This document shows, piece by piece, positions 33,800 to 48,168 of a DNA stretch of 64,000 nucleotides (position 1 is the first letter of the stretch; each line of letters begins with the position of its first letter). Position numbers and translations under genes: made by a program. The stretch covers positions 1,984,001 to 2,048,000 of the forward strand of contig NC_049562.1 in assembly GCF_013368755.1 (NCBI RefSeq), in the 5' to 3' direction. The DNA comes from Talaromyces rugulosus (Eukaryota; Ascomycota; Eurotiomycetes; Eurotiales; Trichocomaceae). Below the pieces are notes generated by a model. The model searched no databases, was not told the origin of the DNA, and saw only the letters and a list, made by a program, of their open reading frames with translations.

Positions 33800-34757
33800 A
33801 TGGCATCTGCAACCCCGCGTCCATTGGAAGGCAAGTTTGGCATCGTAACTGGGGGATCACGAGGTTAGTAGAATCTATGTAAACTTGAGGCACTAGTTAT
33901 ATACTAACATATATGCAAAATTTCAAGGCATTGGCGAAGCTATTGCTCGCAACCTGGCTAGTAAAGGATGTTCGCTTTTGCTCAACTACACATCCGAGTC
34001 ATCACGAGTACGAACCGAGGAACTCGCCTCTGCACTTGTCAAGGATCATTCCATCGGCTGCAGCATCGTCAAGGCTGATCTTTCTGATGCTGCCACAGCG
34101 AGCAATGTCATCATAGACGCATCGAAGAAACACTTTGGCGACAAGCCTCTCCAGATCGATATCCTAATCAACAATGCTGGTGTCTCACAAGATAGGAAGC
34201 TTGCTGACCCTACCAAAGGTCCGATTGATGCGGACTATTTTCACTGGCACTACGATATCAACGTACTTGCACCGTTGATTCTCACACAAGCGTGTATTCC
34301 ATTTCTACCGCACGATCGATCAGGGCGCATTGTAAACATTTCAAGTGTATCGTCGAGTCTTGGGTTCGAAGGCCAGTCGGTATATGGTGGTACCAAGGCT
34401 GCCTTAGAGGCGATGACTCGAACCTGGGCTCGAGAGCTGGCGGATCGAGCGACGGTTAACGCGGTTAACCCTGGCCCAGTGATTGGTGATATGTATTTCT
34501 TGACAGGAGAAAAATTCTGGAAAGACCTGCAAGGCTGGCAAGATAACACGCCATTGAGCAAAGTTGACCCCAACAGCAGCGACTTGGAAGATCTAGATTC
34601 GGAGAAGATCCAGCTGATACACGAGAAAATGGGTGGTCGACGGCCAGCATTTACGAGCGAGGTTGCTGGGGTGGTGGCTATGTTGTGCACAGCTGATGCA
34701 GGATGGAGTACCGGCAGCGTTATCAATGCCAACGGAGGCATGAGAATGACTACATGA
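33800..34757 (+). CDS. Short-chain dehydrogenase/reductase (SDR), 3-oxoacyl-ACP reductase-like
   Basis: Two exons, 33800-33863 and 33928-34757, give 297 residues. The intron splits the cofactor motif GGSR|GIGEA. Classical SDR elements are all present: TGGSRGIG, LINNAG, the Ser in VNISSVSSS and the catalytic YGGTK, then NPGPV and a C-terminal GSVINANGG. It is a classical NAD(P)H-dependent reductase similar to FabG-type enzymes, probably cytosolic. An extra segment (about residues 215-250, acidic) distinguishes it from minimal members. It is the right-most metabolic gene of the accessory region. Confidence 0.9.
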
Positions 34758-34959
34758 GATGGAGACTAAGGGAATCTTTGGATGACAATGATGCCCCTGA
34801 TTTGTATAAGCTGTTCCAGATCAGGTCAGGTCTAATACTGTACAGGAAAGATGTGTGTGTGTATGGTCGATTGAGAATAGGCTGCATGAAAAAAAAAAAA
34901 GAAAAAATAAAAAAATTCCAATGACGTGGCTCTAAACGGTGATACGTAGAAAAATGACA

Positions 34960-35398
34960 TTAATTCCATTGTCGTGCCTCTGCTGCACTATCCGCATTCC
35001 TTGTGTCGCGTTCTACCTGGCTGGCAGAGTTGAGTGTTTGTGACTGCGTTTGGGCTTTCTGAGCTGCTAGCTGACTCGCCAGTTTTCCTTTGCTGGAAGC
35101 ATTTAGAGCTTGAGCGCGTCTCTGTATCAAGTAAGTAATAGCACAAGATTGTGTAGGGTAGTTCGGGACCAAATACCTGAGCAGCCTCGCCGGCCATATT
35201 TTTCGCATCTTCTGGTTCTCCACCTGTTGAGCCTCCCAGGGTTCTACCAGCGCCTTGTATTTTGCGGTTGGCTGGAACTGGTGCTCGAGCTGGTGGGCCA
35301 GCAGCAGGAGCTGCGGACGAGCCCAGGACACGGCCAGGGCCAGGGCGCGCGGAGGAGGAGTCAGGCTCGTTGGCCGATCTTGAACATATATTTCCCAT
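34960..35398 (-). CDS. Small lipid-anchored MGNICS protein
   Basis: Two exons, 35398-35177 and 35121-34960, give 127 residues. The start MGNICSRS is a strong N-myristoylation signal (Gly2, Ser6) with Cys5 as a palmitoylation site, so attachment to a membrane is expected. The middle is Pro/Ala/Gly-rich with two GPGR-like turns (PGPGRVLG, GAGRTLGG), and the end is helical and polar (LAAQKAQTQSQTLNSAS). Similar proteins are conserved in filamentous ascomycetes without an assigned function, as far as I know. The upstream in-frame extension is rejected because the lipidation motif requires Met at 35398. Confidence 0.82.
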
Positions 35399-36831
35399 TT
35401 TGTATAGAAGCGGAGATGGGATAGTGGCAGTCTGCACTCAGCGGCTATCACGTTAGTTGGCGGGGAAGCGGGGCGACCGGAAACGCTGAATGGGCGCCTT
35501 TCAGTCACACGTTGGATTCAGAGCAGCGCTGCCTAATTGTCGATATGCAAAGCTGCTGTTGTCTTTTCTGGCGAGTCTAGGCGCATCGAGGCGGAGTTGA
35601 CAGGTGACAGTTGACGGTTTGACGTACCGAGGACGCCGAGCGTGCAGCTCTAGCACCAACAACACGGTCACCGGGATTAAGAAACCCGAGTTTAGCGAAC
35701 GGACTAAGTGGGTCATGGCCGGTATGCATTATCCAATGGGATGGCTGTAAATGAAGAATTTCCGAGTTAATTCCTTATTTTGCGGGTTGTTACAGTGTAT
35801 TTCTCGGTATAGGGATAAGTGGGCCCTATATCAAGAATCCCGCGGATCAAGGAATCAAGTATACTACTACGTAGTTGCTCCTATAGGGCTAAAAGTAATC
35901 ATCCATCTATATCAGCCTAAAATATTCAATGTAGATGATTTTCACGCCTGGAACCCTGCTCTGGGTAAACAGTCACACAAGTATGCTTCAAGTTCTAGGC
36001 GAGGTTTCTCTTATCTGCCTTGGCTTGAAACACATATTCAATCATATAATATGAAGACAGCCTTTCTCTCGTTATTTTTTTTTTTTCACATATTCTGTTG
36101 ACCAGTCCAAACGAGGCAGTTTCTAGAGTAGATTTACGTCGCCGGTGATTGGCTGGTTCCGTAAAAACTGTACTATGATTGGATAGATCTAGTGGGGCCT
36201 TCAGCGGCTTCTTTTTCCTCGCGCAAATCGCTTCATCGTCCTTGCAACAAGCATCGTCGCCCGCGCTGGCGACAAAAACCATGGCCCGCATATTATTACA
36301 CGGCGCAGGCCAGTTGACCCTGTCGACATGCGACACCTAGCGAGCTGTGGTGGTTCCTGCGTCTAGTTTTTTCGTGGCACCGATCTCGCCGAATGACGAC
36401 TAGTTCGCTCGCGCTCACCACCAAGGTCCCCATCCCAGATCGCTTTCTCCGTCAGTCTCGGCAACCCCTCAGTCCTGGGCCGGTCTGTCGCTTTGCCCTG
36501 GATCTTCCTCATGTTAATAATATTGTCTTTGTGCCTATCTTTTGCTGCGGTCGACACCGCTCCCTTGATGCTGTGGTAGCCGCCTTGAGACCCCCGCCGC
36601 TGTCTGCACATACGCTGGTCAGTGAAGATTGTCTTGTTAAGCAGGAGTTAGCGCTGTTGGTTTTCGTACTGACTGAGACATGATTATAGTCCTGCATTTT
36701 TCGCCGCACTTCACCAACGTACAACTTTTACAGGTTTGACCGAGTGACCTTGAACCACCATTGCCGCCGCGCAAATTACATACAATAGTGGCGCATTCCG
36801 TTTGCTTTGATCCTGGCCATAGAAATCCACT
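35399..36831. other. Long intergenic region, upstream of both MGNICS gene and zafA
   Basis: 1433 bp between divergent starts. Several open frames (for example 35751-36101 and 36393-36683 on +) show no conserved features. The palindrome ACTACGTAGT lies near 35866-35875 and a T-run near 36076. The part from about 36380 is probably the zafA promoter and a long leader with possible upstream ORFs. Confidence 0.5.
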
Positions 36832-38664
36832 ATGGCTTCTCGAGATCTAGACAGTTTCTGCCTGGGCTGTCATTGGGATGCTTTCGACGATTCCTCTACG
36901 AAGATGCCACTGCTGCCACCAGATCAGTGGCATTGTGATGAAGCTGAACACAACGGCGACACGAATTGCATTGTGGACGAAGCATGCTGCACAAATGACG
37001 CTTGCTCCTTCAACTGCTCCTCTGTTTGCGATGGCTTCGTCGACTGCGAGATCTCCTCCACCGTATGTTCTGACACTCATTGCGAGGACGCGCACTGCGA
37101 AAGTACTGGGTCTGCATGCTTCGATAAGAGTTGTTTTGGCGACGGCCATGATATCAACCAGAGCATCACCGATCTATTCCATGATGCAAATCTGCAATGG
37201 GATGCCTCGATGTTCCTGTCTTCTGATGTTAACCAGCAGACTCACACCCCTACTGAATCTCATTTAATGAACCCGTCAATTGCTACCAATGAGCAATGCA
37301 GCACGGATGTCCAGCCTCCTCCTTCCCAATTTCATGGCTCTACTTATAATTCGCATCACAGTCACTCGTGCCATCAAGCGTCTAACGACTGCATGGGCCT
37401 ATGGGGGCCTGACGCTTCTTCTCACGCAGACTTATGCCATCTCGACATGTATAACATGCTCGGTACTTCATCCATGTTTGTGCAGAATAACAACCACACA
37501 ATACCAACCCCGCCCTCTGACGTCCCAAAACCACCTTGTTTTCAAACAGATGGAGACCTTTCTTGTTCGGACGCGGGCTTCCAACATCTGGGTTGCTACC
37601 TCAGGAATTCAGGAGATACTGGATTACAACAGTTCTCAAAAACGCAATCGCATAGTCGCGTTCATCGTCATCTCCACAGCCAGTCACATCACAGAGTCTC
37701 TCATTACTCTCGGCATGCGTCCCGACGAAGCGCCAGTGTTCATTTAATGGCAACCCCTATCGAGAGTCCACCCTCTCTAGATAGGACGCCATCTACCTTG
37801 GCGAGCCCAATCACAAAATCGGTCCTTGATGATGACGAGCCTTATGTATGTCGTTGGAACCATGGGGCCTGTGGGTCAATATTCTCAACATCCGGGGAAC
37901 TCCAACAACACCTCCTCGCAGAGCATACGAATCCAATTTGTGGGAAAAAGGGCAATGGTTATTATTGCTGCTGGGAAGGCTGCCACCGTCCAGATGAACC
38001 ATTTTCTCAAAAGTCGAAGCTCCAGGGACATTTCCTGACTCACAGCAACTGTATGAGACTCTAGTCCTCTTTTCTTGTCTAACAGCCTATGACTAATACT
38101 CGGAATAGATAAAAACTTTAGCTGCTCAGTGTGCGGTAAAGCATTTGCAAGGCAAGCGACTCTCGAACGCCACGAGCGAAGTCACCGGGGCGACAAGCCT
38201 TTTAAATGTAAAGTTTGCGGCAAATCGTTCACCGACAGTAGTGAGCTCAAAACCCATTCGCGAACTCACACTGGCGAAAAGCCATTTAAATGTACATTTC
38301 CGGGTTGCAATTTCCAGACTGGCGACGTATGTTTCTTCCCATCCACCTTTACACTATGTTTATTTTTACTGACATTTCTCCCTGGGCCAGTCGTCGAATA
38401 TGTCTAGCCATAAGCTAACTCATAATGGACGTAAACATAAATGCAACTTTCCTGGCTGCACAAAAAGCTTTACACGTCCCGGTATGTATATCCCTCTTCT
38501 CCCCTTTTTTTTTCTCTCTTTTCGGTCTTCTAGTTTATATATGACTAACATGTTGCCCAAATTTAGACCAATTAAAGCGTCACCTCAAAACAACACACAG
38601 AATTGAAACTTCCCACAGCGATCCATCACTATCTTTACTATCACCTGTAGAGACAGTGTGCTGA
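36832..38664 (+). CDS. zafA: Zinc-responsive C2H2 transcription factor (ZafA/Zap1-like)
   Basis: Four exons (36832-38050, 38109-38326, 38391-38481, 38567-38664) give 541 residues, close to the size of A. fumigatus ZafA. The N-terminal ~110 residues are unusually Cys-rich with many acidic and His residues (CLGCHWD, CCTNDACSFNC, CSDTHCEDAHCES), the sort of region that senses zinc in Zap1-type activators. The C-terminal third has two atypical fingers (CRWNHGACGSIF, CCWEGC), then a run of canonical fingers (CSVCGKAFARQATLERHERSH, CKVCGKSF, CTFPGCNF, CNFPGCTKSF). This is the ZafA/Zap1 layout; it activates zinc uptake genes under zinc limitation. No zinc transporter gene is adjacent. Confidence 0.92.
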
Positions 38665-38961
38665 ACCGGACAGCCTTAGAAAATTAATGTTGGCCTATTT
38701 CCATTCTCTGATTCTATAATGATGTTTCTTTTTTTTGTTTACGAACGATTTGGTTTGAAATATATACCCTTATGTGATGATCGAAAACCACGATAAAAAC
38801 TTCTGGGATATGAAAAGACCACGACTCAAATGATCTAATTATCTAGTCAATGAAAATGACGGGATGCCCTTATATTAACGTCGATGCTTGTATTAATACT
38901 CTGGTAGAGAGATTTCATGGCTGATCACTCTCACGAATAAAAATAAAAAGTAATTAAATAT

Positions 38962-41900
38962 CTAAACAACGTTATATCTACCACTAGCAGGTGCCCTGGC
39001 CTCGCTATCTGCTGCTGCAATGGTGCCTTCTCTCAACAGACGCATGAGCTCGCGCATGGCATTCGTAACAACCAATTCCGTATCTCCTTCGACCAGAATA
39101 TACAGTTTCGGGTTCTCGTTGGGTCCAGGTTCTTTGCCTGCCGCATAGTAGTTTCCTTTTGTTGTGATGGACGTTCCGGTAGCTTCGAGGATTTTGGCAA
39201 CGTTTGTGCGGTTCGTGACGGCCCAACGAGCTTTCTCTGTGAAAATCATTAATATTTGTACAAACGTGGATTAAGTAATGAAATTGAACCAAAGGAAAAA
39301 ACTTACGAGGAAAGTCATTGATCTCAAGGGTCGCGTGAAAGGCACCGGCATCAGGACCTTTATTGTCAATCGGGACACCCGTTCTCATCACGCCGGCACG
39401 GTTCAGTCGAGCATGGATATCGGCAACAGCTGAGCCAACCTTGTCCAAAGGATCACCCGAGGTTTTCGTAGCAGGCTTCTCAGTCCTGTGCACCGTGATT
39501 TTGCCGTCCAAGTCGATTCCTTTGGGAACACCAGGGATGGGAGCGGCCGCTGACTGGACAGACGATGCAGCCTTGGAAAACAGGTCTTCACCTTTCTTTT
39601 CCTTCGTCTCTTCACGCTCTTCTTCTTCACCTTCATCGCCGGTACGATATGTTTTCCGTTCGCGATTTCGTGCCGCATCACGTTCCTGGTCAAGGCGTTC
39701 CAAACCCTTACCACCGAAGCCAGCTACCAAGGCTTTCTCTTTACCGGCCTTGACCTTTTCCAAGAACAAGTCGACTAGTTTCTGCACAGGTTCCGGGATC
39801 GATTGACCGCTTTGTCTAAGAGCCTTGGCAATTTCAACAGCGTATCGCTCTTGGTCTTCGGTTATGAAAGTCACTGCCGTTCCGGTGTTACCAGCACGCC
39901 CGGTTCGGCCAGCACGATGCACATAGTCTTCCAAATGGTTTGGCGCATCAAAATTGACGACTAGCTTCAGCTGTTTGACGTCTAACCCGCGAGCAGCAAC
40001 CGAAGTAGCAATAAGAACAGGAAATATGCCGGCTTTGAAATCCTCGATAGTCGAATCACGATCGATCTGATCTTTGCCACCGTGAATAGACATGCATGGA
40101 TAGCCCTTGCGCATCAGTTCGCGCAATAAACTATCGGCGGACTCCTGTCGTTCCACAAAGATGAGGGTCCTCGCATCTTCGTTGGCCTCATCAGAGTACA
40201 TGTTTCCAAGAAGCTCTAGTAGCCGTAGGAACTTGGTATCTTCATTTCGGACCTCAACAATCTGAGTAATCTCCGGTGCAACCACGCTCTTTCCACCAAC
40301 AATGATCTCGACAGGTTGGGTCAAGGTTTTTCGAGCCAGTGCCTCCATGTTACGGGGGAAAGTGGCGGAAAACAGAACGGTTTGACGAGTAGGTCGGATA
40401 TTTGCCATGATTTTCATAACTTGTGGCTCAAACCCCATATCAAACATACGGTCTGCCTCGTCAAGAACGACATACGTGACTCGGCGTAAATTAGTCACGC
40501 GTCCTGCGTTCGCAGCTAGAAGATCGATCATTCTTCCAGGGGTACAGACGACAATCTCCGCTCCTCGTTTTAACTCTGCGATCTGGTCCTTGATTGGGGC
40601 GCCGCCGTAAGCGCATACAGCGCGAAGATTCAATGCTTTCAGGAAGGGCTTGCAGTCTTTATGAATCTGTGTCGCCAGTTCTCTTGTTGGCGTCATTATG
40701 ATGCTAATAGGGCCTTCCATATTGTCCAGAGGACGCTGGTCCTTGATATGACGGAACATGGGTAAGAGAAAGGCCACTGTTTTTCCAGAGCCTGTCTTGG
40801 CAACACCAATAACGTCTCTACCAGACATTATGGAAGGAAGAGCTTGACTCTGAATAGAAGTTGGGTTTTCATACCCGAGCTTGCGAATGACATCTTGTGT
40901 CTGCACACCTAGTCCACACTGAGACCATTTGAGGATCGGCTTGGGTAAGTCGACTCCACGGACTTTGATATCATCCAGCTCTAATCGCAAGCTAGATACT
41001 TCTTCCTCCGTCATCTGTGCCATATCGAGAGGTTCGGTGTAAAAGCTCTTGCGGAATGGCTCATATTCAGCTTTTACGTGATCAATCTTTGGAATGTCCT
41101 TCTTCTTTTTAGCCTTATTTGCGATTGCCAAAAACTCATCTGCATCACCCTCGCCGACGGCGGAAATGTCGATGTCGTTCTCGTCACCGAAAATAGCCTG
41201 TGGCTGCTGTTGTTTAGATTTAGTGAACTTCAAGCCATTTGTTCTCTTAGCAGGAGCAGTTTCCGCCAAACCAGACATGAACGCGTCCAAAGGATCAATT
41301 TCCTCCTCCTCCTCTTCCTTTGTAACGCCGTTCACGTAGACATCCTTGGCGATATCAGCCATTTCAATGTCACCATTAGGCTCCGCACTGGTAGCTGGCT
41401 GCTCGGTTTGGAGGCGTGCTTCACGTTTCTCGGCTGCTACTCGAGCGGCGGCAGCATTTTCTTCTTCGGTGCCAATTTCCATATCGACGTCAGAGTCATC
41501 CTCTTCAACCGCTGGTTCGAGAGCGTCATTTTTTGTGTCTTCAAGCGGAGGACTGGGCAGTTTCTCTAGCTTTTTGCGGGTCGACTCTTCTTCGCCGAAA
41601 ACCAGAGCTCGCTTCGTAGACGCTTTTTCACCTTCGACGGCTGCTTTAGATCCTAGTCCGAACTTGCCGACATTCCCGCTTGCTTTTAATGGAGCTGTTG
41701 AAACCCGAGTATTAGTATTTGTATATGATATTATTTTGGAGATAACTTACCGGATGTCTTGCTGCCAGCGACTGCAGGTTTGTTAGCCTCAACTATACTA
41801 GCAGGTCTAGCAGAATCAGGTACAGCAACGTCATTTCCAAGCGGAGTTGGCCCGGACGCTGCGACACTAGCTTTCTTCGCAATAACCTTTGGATCAAACT

Positions 41901-42766
41901 TCCCAGCATATCCAGCCGGTTGAGTGGCTTCGGGTGTTGTACTCTGGGTCTGCGTAGCAGGCGATTGAGGAGACGAAGTAGCCGGCAGAATCCCTGATTT
42001 TTTGTCCATCGCAGTCAGGATATTACGAGCGCCACCGGCTGTAGCGAGCTCACGCTGCTTGCGCTCACGTTCGGCGGCCTGTTTTTGTTTCCATGCTTCC
42101 AGCTTAGCAAGCCGTTCAGCTTTCTTCTCTTCGTCGGTCTGGGTAGCGGGGGCTGGAGTTGGCGCTTTTGAGCCCTGTATACTCATGTAAGCCTGACTGC
42201 AACTGTATCCCAAACGAGGAACCACACGTACCTCTCGGGATTTTGCGTCCAAATTTTTAGACAATGCACGATCTCGGCTATCTCGCCTAGGCTTCCGCCT
42301 GGAGTCAGTAGAATCGTCTCTGCGCCTTCGCGGTCGATCGCGGGAGTCATCTCGCCTGCTTCGATTGTCTCTGTCCCGGCTCCTACGCCGATAACTTCGA
42401 TCATCGTCACGGTCTCCAGAGCGCCTGCGATCGCGCGAGCGCTCTCGCTTGGATGGTCTATAGTTGTCTTCGTCGCGGTAGTCATCACGATCGCGTCTGT
42501 CTAACGATCGATCTCGTCGCCGATAACCGTCTCGGTCGCGTTCACGGTCCCGATAACGTCTCTGTGAAATTCTCAAATTAGAAAAAAAAAAGAACTATCC
42601 ATAAAGATGGCACGAAGCTTACATTCGGGCTGCGCGATCGACGATATGTCCTCCCATCGTCATGTTTGCTTCGCTCGTATCGATCCTCATCTCTGCGGCT
42701 TCGTTTCGACGAAGAATATGTGCTGCCTACAGGTGATGGTGAGCGCGTATCCCCGCGGCGAGCCAT
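38962..42766 (-). CDS. prp5: DEAD-box pre-mRNA splicing helicase Prp5
   Basis: Five exons (42766-42623, 42561-42232, 42174-41751, 41694-39307, 39236-38962) give 1186 residues. The N-terminal ~160 residues are RS/RD-rich, followed by an acidic and coiled region with DDSDVDME and [10 protein letters not shown], the Prp5/DDX46 DPLDxFM signature. The helicase core has [40 protein letters not shown] and [10 protein letters not shown]. The C-terminus carries the KH-like tail of Prp5. The enzyme remodels U2 snRNP during prespliceosome assembly in the nucleus. One intron, 42175-42231, is 57 nt long and stop-free, so its retention would add 19 residues. Convergent with zafA at 297 bp. Confidence 0.94.
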
Positions 42767-43155
42767 TGTTGCAGGCCAACTAATGTGTGAGTATTACTTC
42801 GGAAGCTCCAACCGTTTTTTTCTTTCTGTTCTATTCGAGGGTATTCCCTTGAGTTGTAGATCAAAGCTTTGAAGTAGCAGCTCTAGTGACTTTGAGCTGC
42901 ACGAAGGTGGTTGTGGGAAGTCGCAAGAGCCTCAAGGCAAAAGAAATGCGTGGCGACCTCGATCGGGACATGTCACGTGCTTGTTTTTGCACGGGCCATG
43001 CGGGAAAATATACTTCTACTCATGGACCAATCAGAATGCTTTCAGCGAACCGTCAAATATAGCTTATTAATAATTCAGGCATTGCCATGAGCCTGAACTG
43101 TCTCTATTGACAGAAGCTAATGCTAAAATTGGTGACAAATTTTAGCCCTACACGA
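42767..43155. promoter_or_regulatory. prp5 promoter region
   Basis: 389 bp between the prp5 start (-) and the abfC stop (-). It carries the E-box-like core CACGTG at 42974-42979. No gene seen. Confidence 0.4.
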
Positions 43156-45002
<1,847 letters not shown>

Positions 45003-45682
45003 CTTGATTGATGTACGGGTTGAGAAGTAAATAAAGAAGATAACGATTTTATCGAAGGATGCCGAAACAAATCTATGTTTATTACCACTTGTATACCAAT
45101 CTTTCAAAAACCCGAATGCAAATGAAAAATTAAAGACATGGTACCTCACTATGCCTTGAGCATATTGCTAAAAATGTTGAAGCGGGGTGATTTTATCCAG
45201 GTCCGGCTTCAAAGACATGACTGGCGGATAATTTGCGAGACAGTTGTAGCTAGACCCTTCTTTTTATTTAACCCCGATTGGCAGATTGTTAATCGAAGTT
45301 AGATACAGGCAGATTTTCCGTGGATGATAGGGACCACCCCCACATGGACACGATGACTTTAAGCCATCCATGGCAATGGGGATAATTTCCGGCGGGACAT
45401 TCATGCACGTGTATCACATAGATAGACATCATATCATATGGGCACGTAAGTATTTCCAACTACTAACAACCCGTTGACAGATGGACACCGATTGGACAAG
45501 ACATGTATTCAAAAATCAACTAATAGTACAGCGCTATTGTTTGTCACTCTTAACGGATGATGATAGACTCTTCTCACACCGTGCAGAAGCAAATGCTGTC
45601 CACTCCTTTTTAATTATTCAGTGTGTGCTAGACAGCATGCTAATACTTGGTAGGCAAATATATTCAAAAATCTGCATTTTTC
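45003..45682. other. abfC promoter region
   Basis: 680 bp between the abfC start (-) and the stop of the FAM192A-like gene (-). CCACCCCCACATGG near 45335-45348 contains the reverse complement of the CreA consensus SYGGRG, so carbon catabolite repression is plausible. No gene supported; the + strand frame at 45481-45822 is a shadow. Confidence 0.5.
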
Positions 45683-46555
45683 TCAATCAGAGTCATCATC
45701 TGACCCATACGCTACCAAACCCAGGGACGATGCAGGCTGTGTTTTCTGCGGGGGTTCCTCGTGTTTCGGTGCGGGCTTTTTCTCCATGGCTTCACTTTCT
45801 TTTTTGCTGTCGGTTTCAGTAGTGGTAGTTCCTTCCGCCCTTTTGGATAGTGGCAGATCTGCCTTTGTCGATGAGATTGTGGCTAGAGTGTTTCCTTTCT
45901 TTACTGTCTCGTCCGTGGCCTTGGGTGCTACCTCAGCAGCAACATCCTCCCCAGCAGACGACTTGCGAGCCTTGGTGGGGAACAAGAGGTCCTTCTTATT
46001 ACGCTTTCGTTTCTTTCCGGATCTAGCCCATTGCTCCTCTTCAACCGGAGATTTGACACTGCCACCAGGGCCAGGCTTTTCGCTAGATGGATCATCCAGC
46101 AAAGACCGTTCGACTTCCTCGCGCTGACGGTGGAACTCGGCCAGTTGCTCGGCAGTTTCCTTCTTCACCGCGGCCTCTTGGGCGCGAGTAGACTCCAATA
46201 CAGAGTCGAGAAACTCGACTTCATCCTCATCCAGAGACCGAAACTGGTTTTTCAGCCGGATTGATTCTTCAAATGCGTCTTGCTTGGCCACTACTCGCGG
46301 CAACGGCATCACCCTATCACGTTAGCCTAGAAACCAACCGGTAAAATCAATCATGTTCTTAACCTGCAGCATTGACTTTGGATGCTTACTCTTGTTCTGC
46401 TGCAAGACCTCGTACAGGCTCTTCCCGCCATCCTGATTGCCAAGCTCGGCCTTTTGGCGCCTTTCTTCTTCGAGCTCGTGCTGTACGCGACGCCACTCAT
46501 CGTCGCGCTCGACTGGCTCGTCCAAGGTGCCTCCGGAGACAAAACCGGACGACAT
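45683..46555 (-). CDS. FAM192A/NIP30 (PSME3IP1) domain protein
   Basis: Two exons, 46555-46390 and 46290-45683, give 257 residues. The N-terminal ~120 residues match the NIP30/FAM192A domain closely (SGFVSGGTLDEPVERDDEWR, then LKNQFRSLDEDEVEFLDSVL). The first exon join uses the third of several possible acceptors so that NKMAKQDAFEE is restored. The rest is basic and disordered (KKRKRNKKDLLFPTK) and ends in an acidic YGSDDDSD. Animal relatives bind the PA28-gamma proteasome activator; the yeast relative Fyv6 is a second-step splicing factor. A nuclear role, probably in splicing, is most likely in fungi. Confidence 0.88.
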
Positions 46556-46737
46556 TGTTGCAGGGGTCCAAATGTTGTGTGTGTATGTATAATGATGCAG
46601 ACTCCAGAAACCGAGGCCAAAACGCAATCGGAAAGTGTAGACTGATGCGCATCTTCTGATTGGACATCACACCCGCAGCAGCCCCACCATAGTTAGACCA
46701 GCTTCGTTGCTTCTAGCGCCAACCTCCTATTAGTATT

Positions 46738-46759
46738 CTTCTTCTTCTTCTTCTTCTTA
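46738..46759. repeat. CTT trinucleotide microsatellite
   Basis: About seven tandem CTT units in the 299-bp divergent promoter between the FAM192A-like gene and the next gene. The start is approximate by one or two bases. Confidence 0.8.
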
Positions 46760-46854
46760 TCACATTGATGAAACAATGCTAGGTTCTTATCTGTGCAGAT
46801 TTTGCTTCTACAACTTCTGACCATGATTTTCCTCTACCCGGTATAGTATAGACC

Positions 46855-48168
46855 ATGAAACGTGTGCAATCACCCGGTCTGAGTGGCGGTGATGAGCGAC
46901 CGGCCAAAGTACAACATCGAGGGAGTTCCCTTAGGAGGGCGCAAGAAGAACCGACCAAAACAAAACAATTGCCCTTGTCATTTCCTCCCAATTCTGATAG
47001 TCTGGTAGGTTGCAATTGCTCTCTCACGGCATTGAAATGACTGATTGAATCTTAGAACATCGTCAATTCGGGTTTGCGTTTCATCCCGTATCTGAGTGCA
47101 GAACGTTCTCTCAGAGTCTTTAACTGGATACCGGCGCCATCAGAGAACCGCAAGACTTATCATATAAGCCAACTAGTATCGAAAATATCGCCATCGCTGT
47201 TGGTCTCAACCGATTGTGGGCAGACTCTCTGGGCCCGGGACGCAACGTCATCCGCATACAATGCTGTCAACTACGATAGAATTCTCGAGAGCAAAGGCTG
47301 CTTTATGCGGCAATCCTCCGCTGGTCCAATCCCCTACGACATTGCCCTCTGCGAGCGACTTTTTGAACGGATCAAACCTTCCAAAGGCACATTGTTCGAC
47401 GATATGTACAGCCGAGACTTTGATAGTGCATTGCAAAATCGATCGAAAGCGCATCATCTACAACCCCTCTTAATACCATCCGCCGAGAATCAATTTATCC
47501 GGGGGGAAACAAGGCTGAAGGATGTGACTGGTGGATATAACGATCCGTGGGTCAAGACAGACCCAATATATGGCCCAATACCGCAACCAAGCCACACACG
47601 AGGCTTGAAAGGCTCGGCCTTCTCATGGCTCCAACTGCGGAAACTTGGAATCAAAATCAAGTCAAATAATAAGAAGTCGCTGTACACAGTGCGAGAGGAA
47701 ATGTACTTCCCGTACTTGACGGCAGAAATCAAATGCGAAAAGCAGGCTCTGGAGCTTGCTGATCGGCAGAACATGCACAGCATGTGTATTGCGCTCCGGG
47801 CTGTGGTGTCCCTGGCCAAAGAAGCCCGTAGCGTAGGGTTATGCACTGTGCATCAAAGGCTCCTTGGGTTCTCGATATCACACGACCATGAGGGCTTTCG
47901 AATCTACGGCTATTATCCCGAGATTGAAGACGGCGAAGCGTCGTTTTTCCGCTGGCCTGTTGCACAACTCACCATGCGGACAAAGGAGGACAGGTGGGCG
48001 TGTTATCGTTTCGTAGTGAATCTTGATCGTGAATTTCTACCTATCCATACCGACCGATTGAAGTATTTATTAGCTATGGTTTATACGGATAGCGACGATA
48101 TTTCTGACTACCTCGAGGAATCGGCCGATCTCCGGTCTTATGGCCGTAAAGTTGATCTTTATTGTTGA
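46855..48168 (+). CDS. Conserved fungal protein, DUF7924-like
   Basis: Two exons, 46855-47004 and 47056-48168, give 420 residues. The N-terminal 50 residues are basic and disordered. The main body shows the features of a large group of fungal proteins of unknown role: an N-terminal WARDATSSAYN segment, a central CEKQALELADRQNMHSMCIAL, and the C-terminal GFSISHDHEGFRIYGYYPEI plus WACYRFVVNLDREFLPIH. I associate this with DUF7924 but cannot confirm it by search. No signal peptide, membrane segment or known catalytic motif is visible. Confidence 0.75.

Noticed and set aside
36393..36683. 96-codon frame upstream of zafA
   Set aside because: No conserved features; lies in the CT-rich leader region. 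Could contain upstream ORFs but not a gene.
39363..39806. 147-codon Ser-rich frame on the + strand
   Set aside because: Antisense shadow of prp5.
45481..45822. 113-codon frame on the + strand
   Set aside because: Overlaps antisense the C-terminal coding part of the FAM192A-like gene and has no family features.
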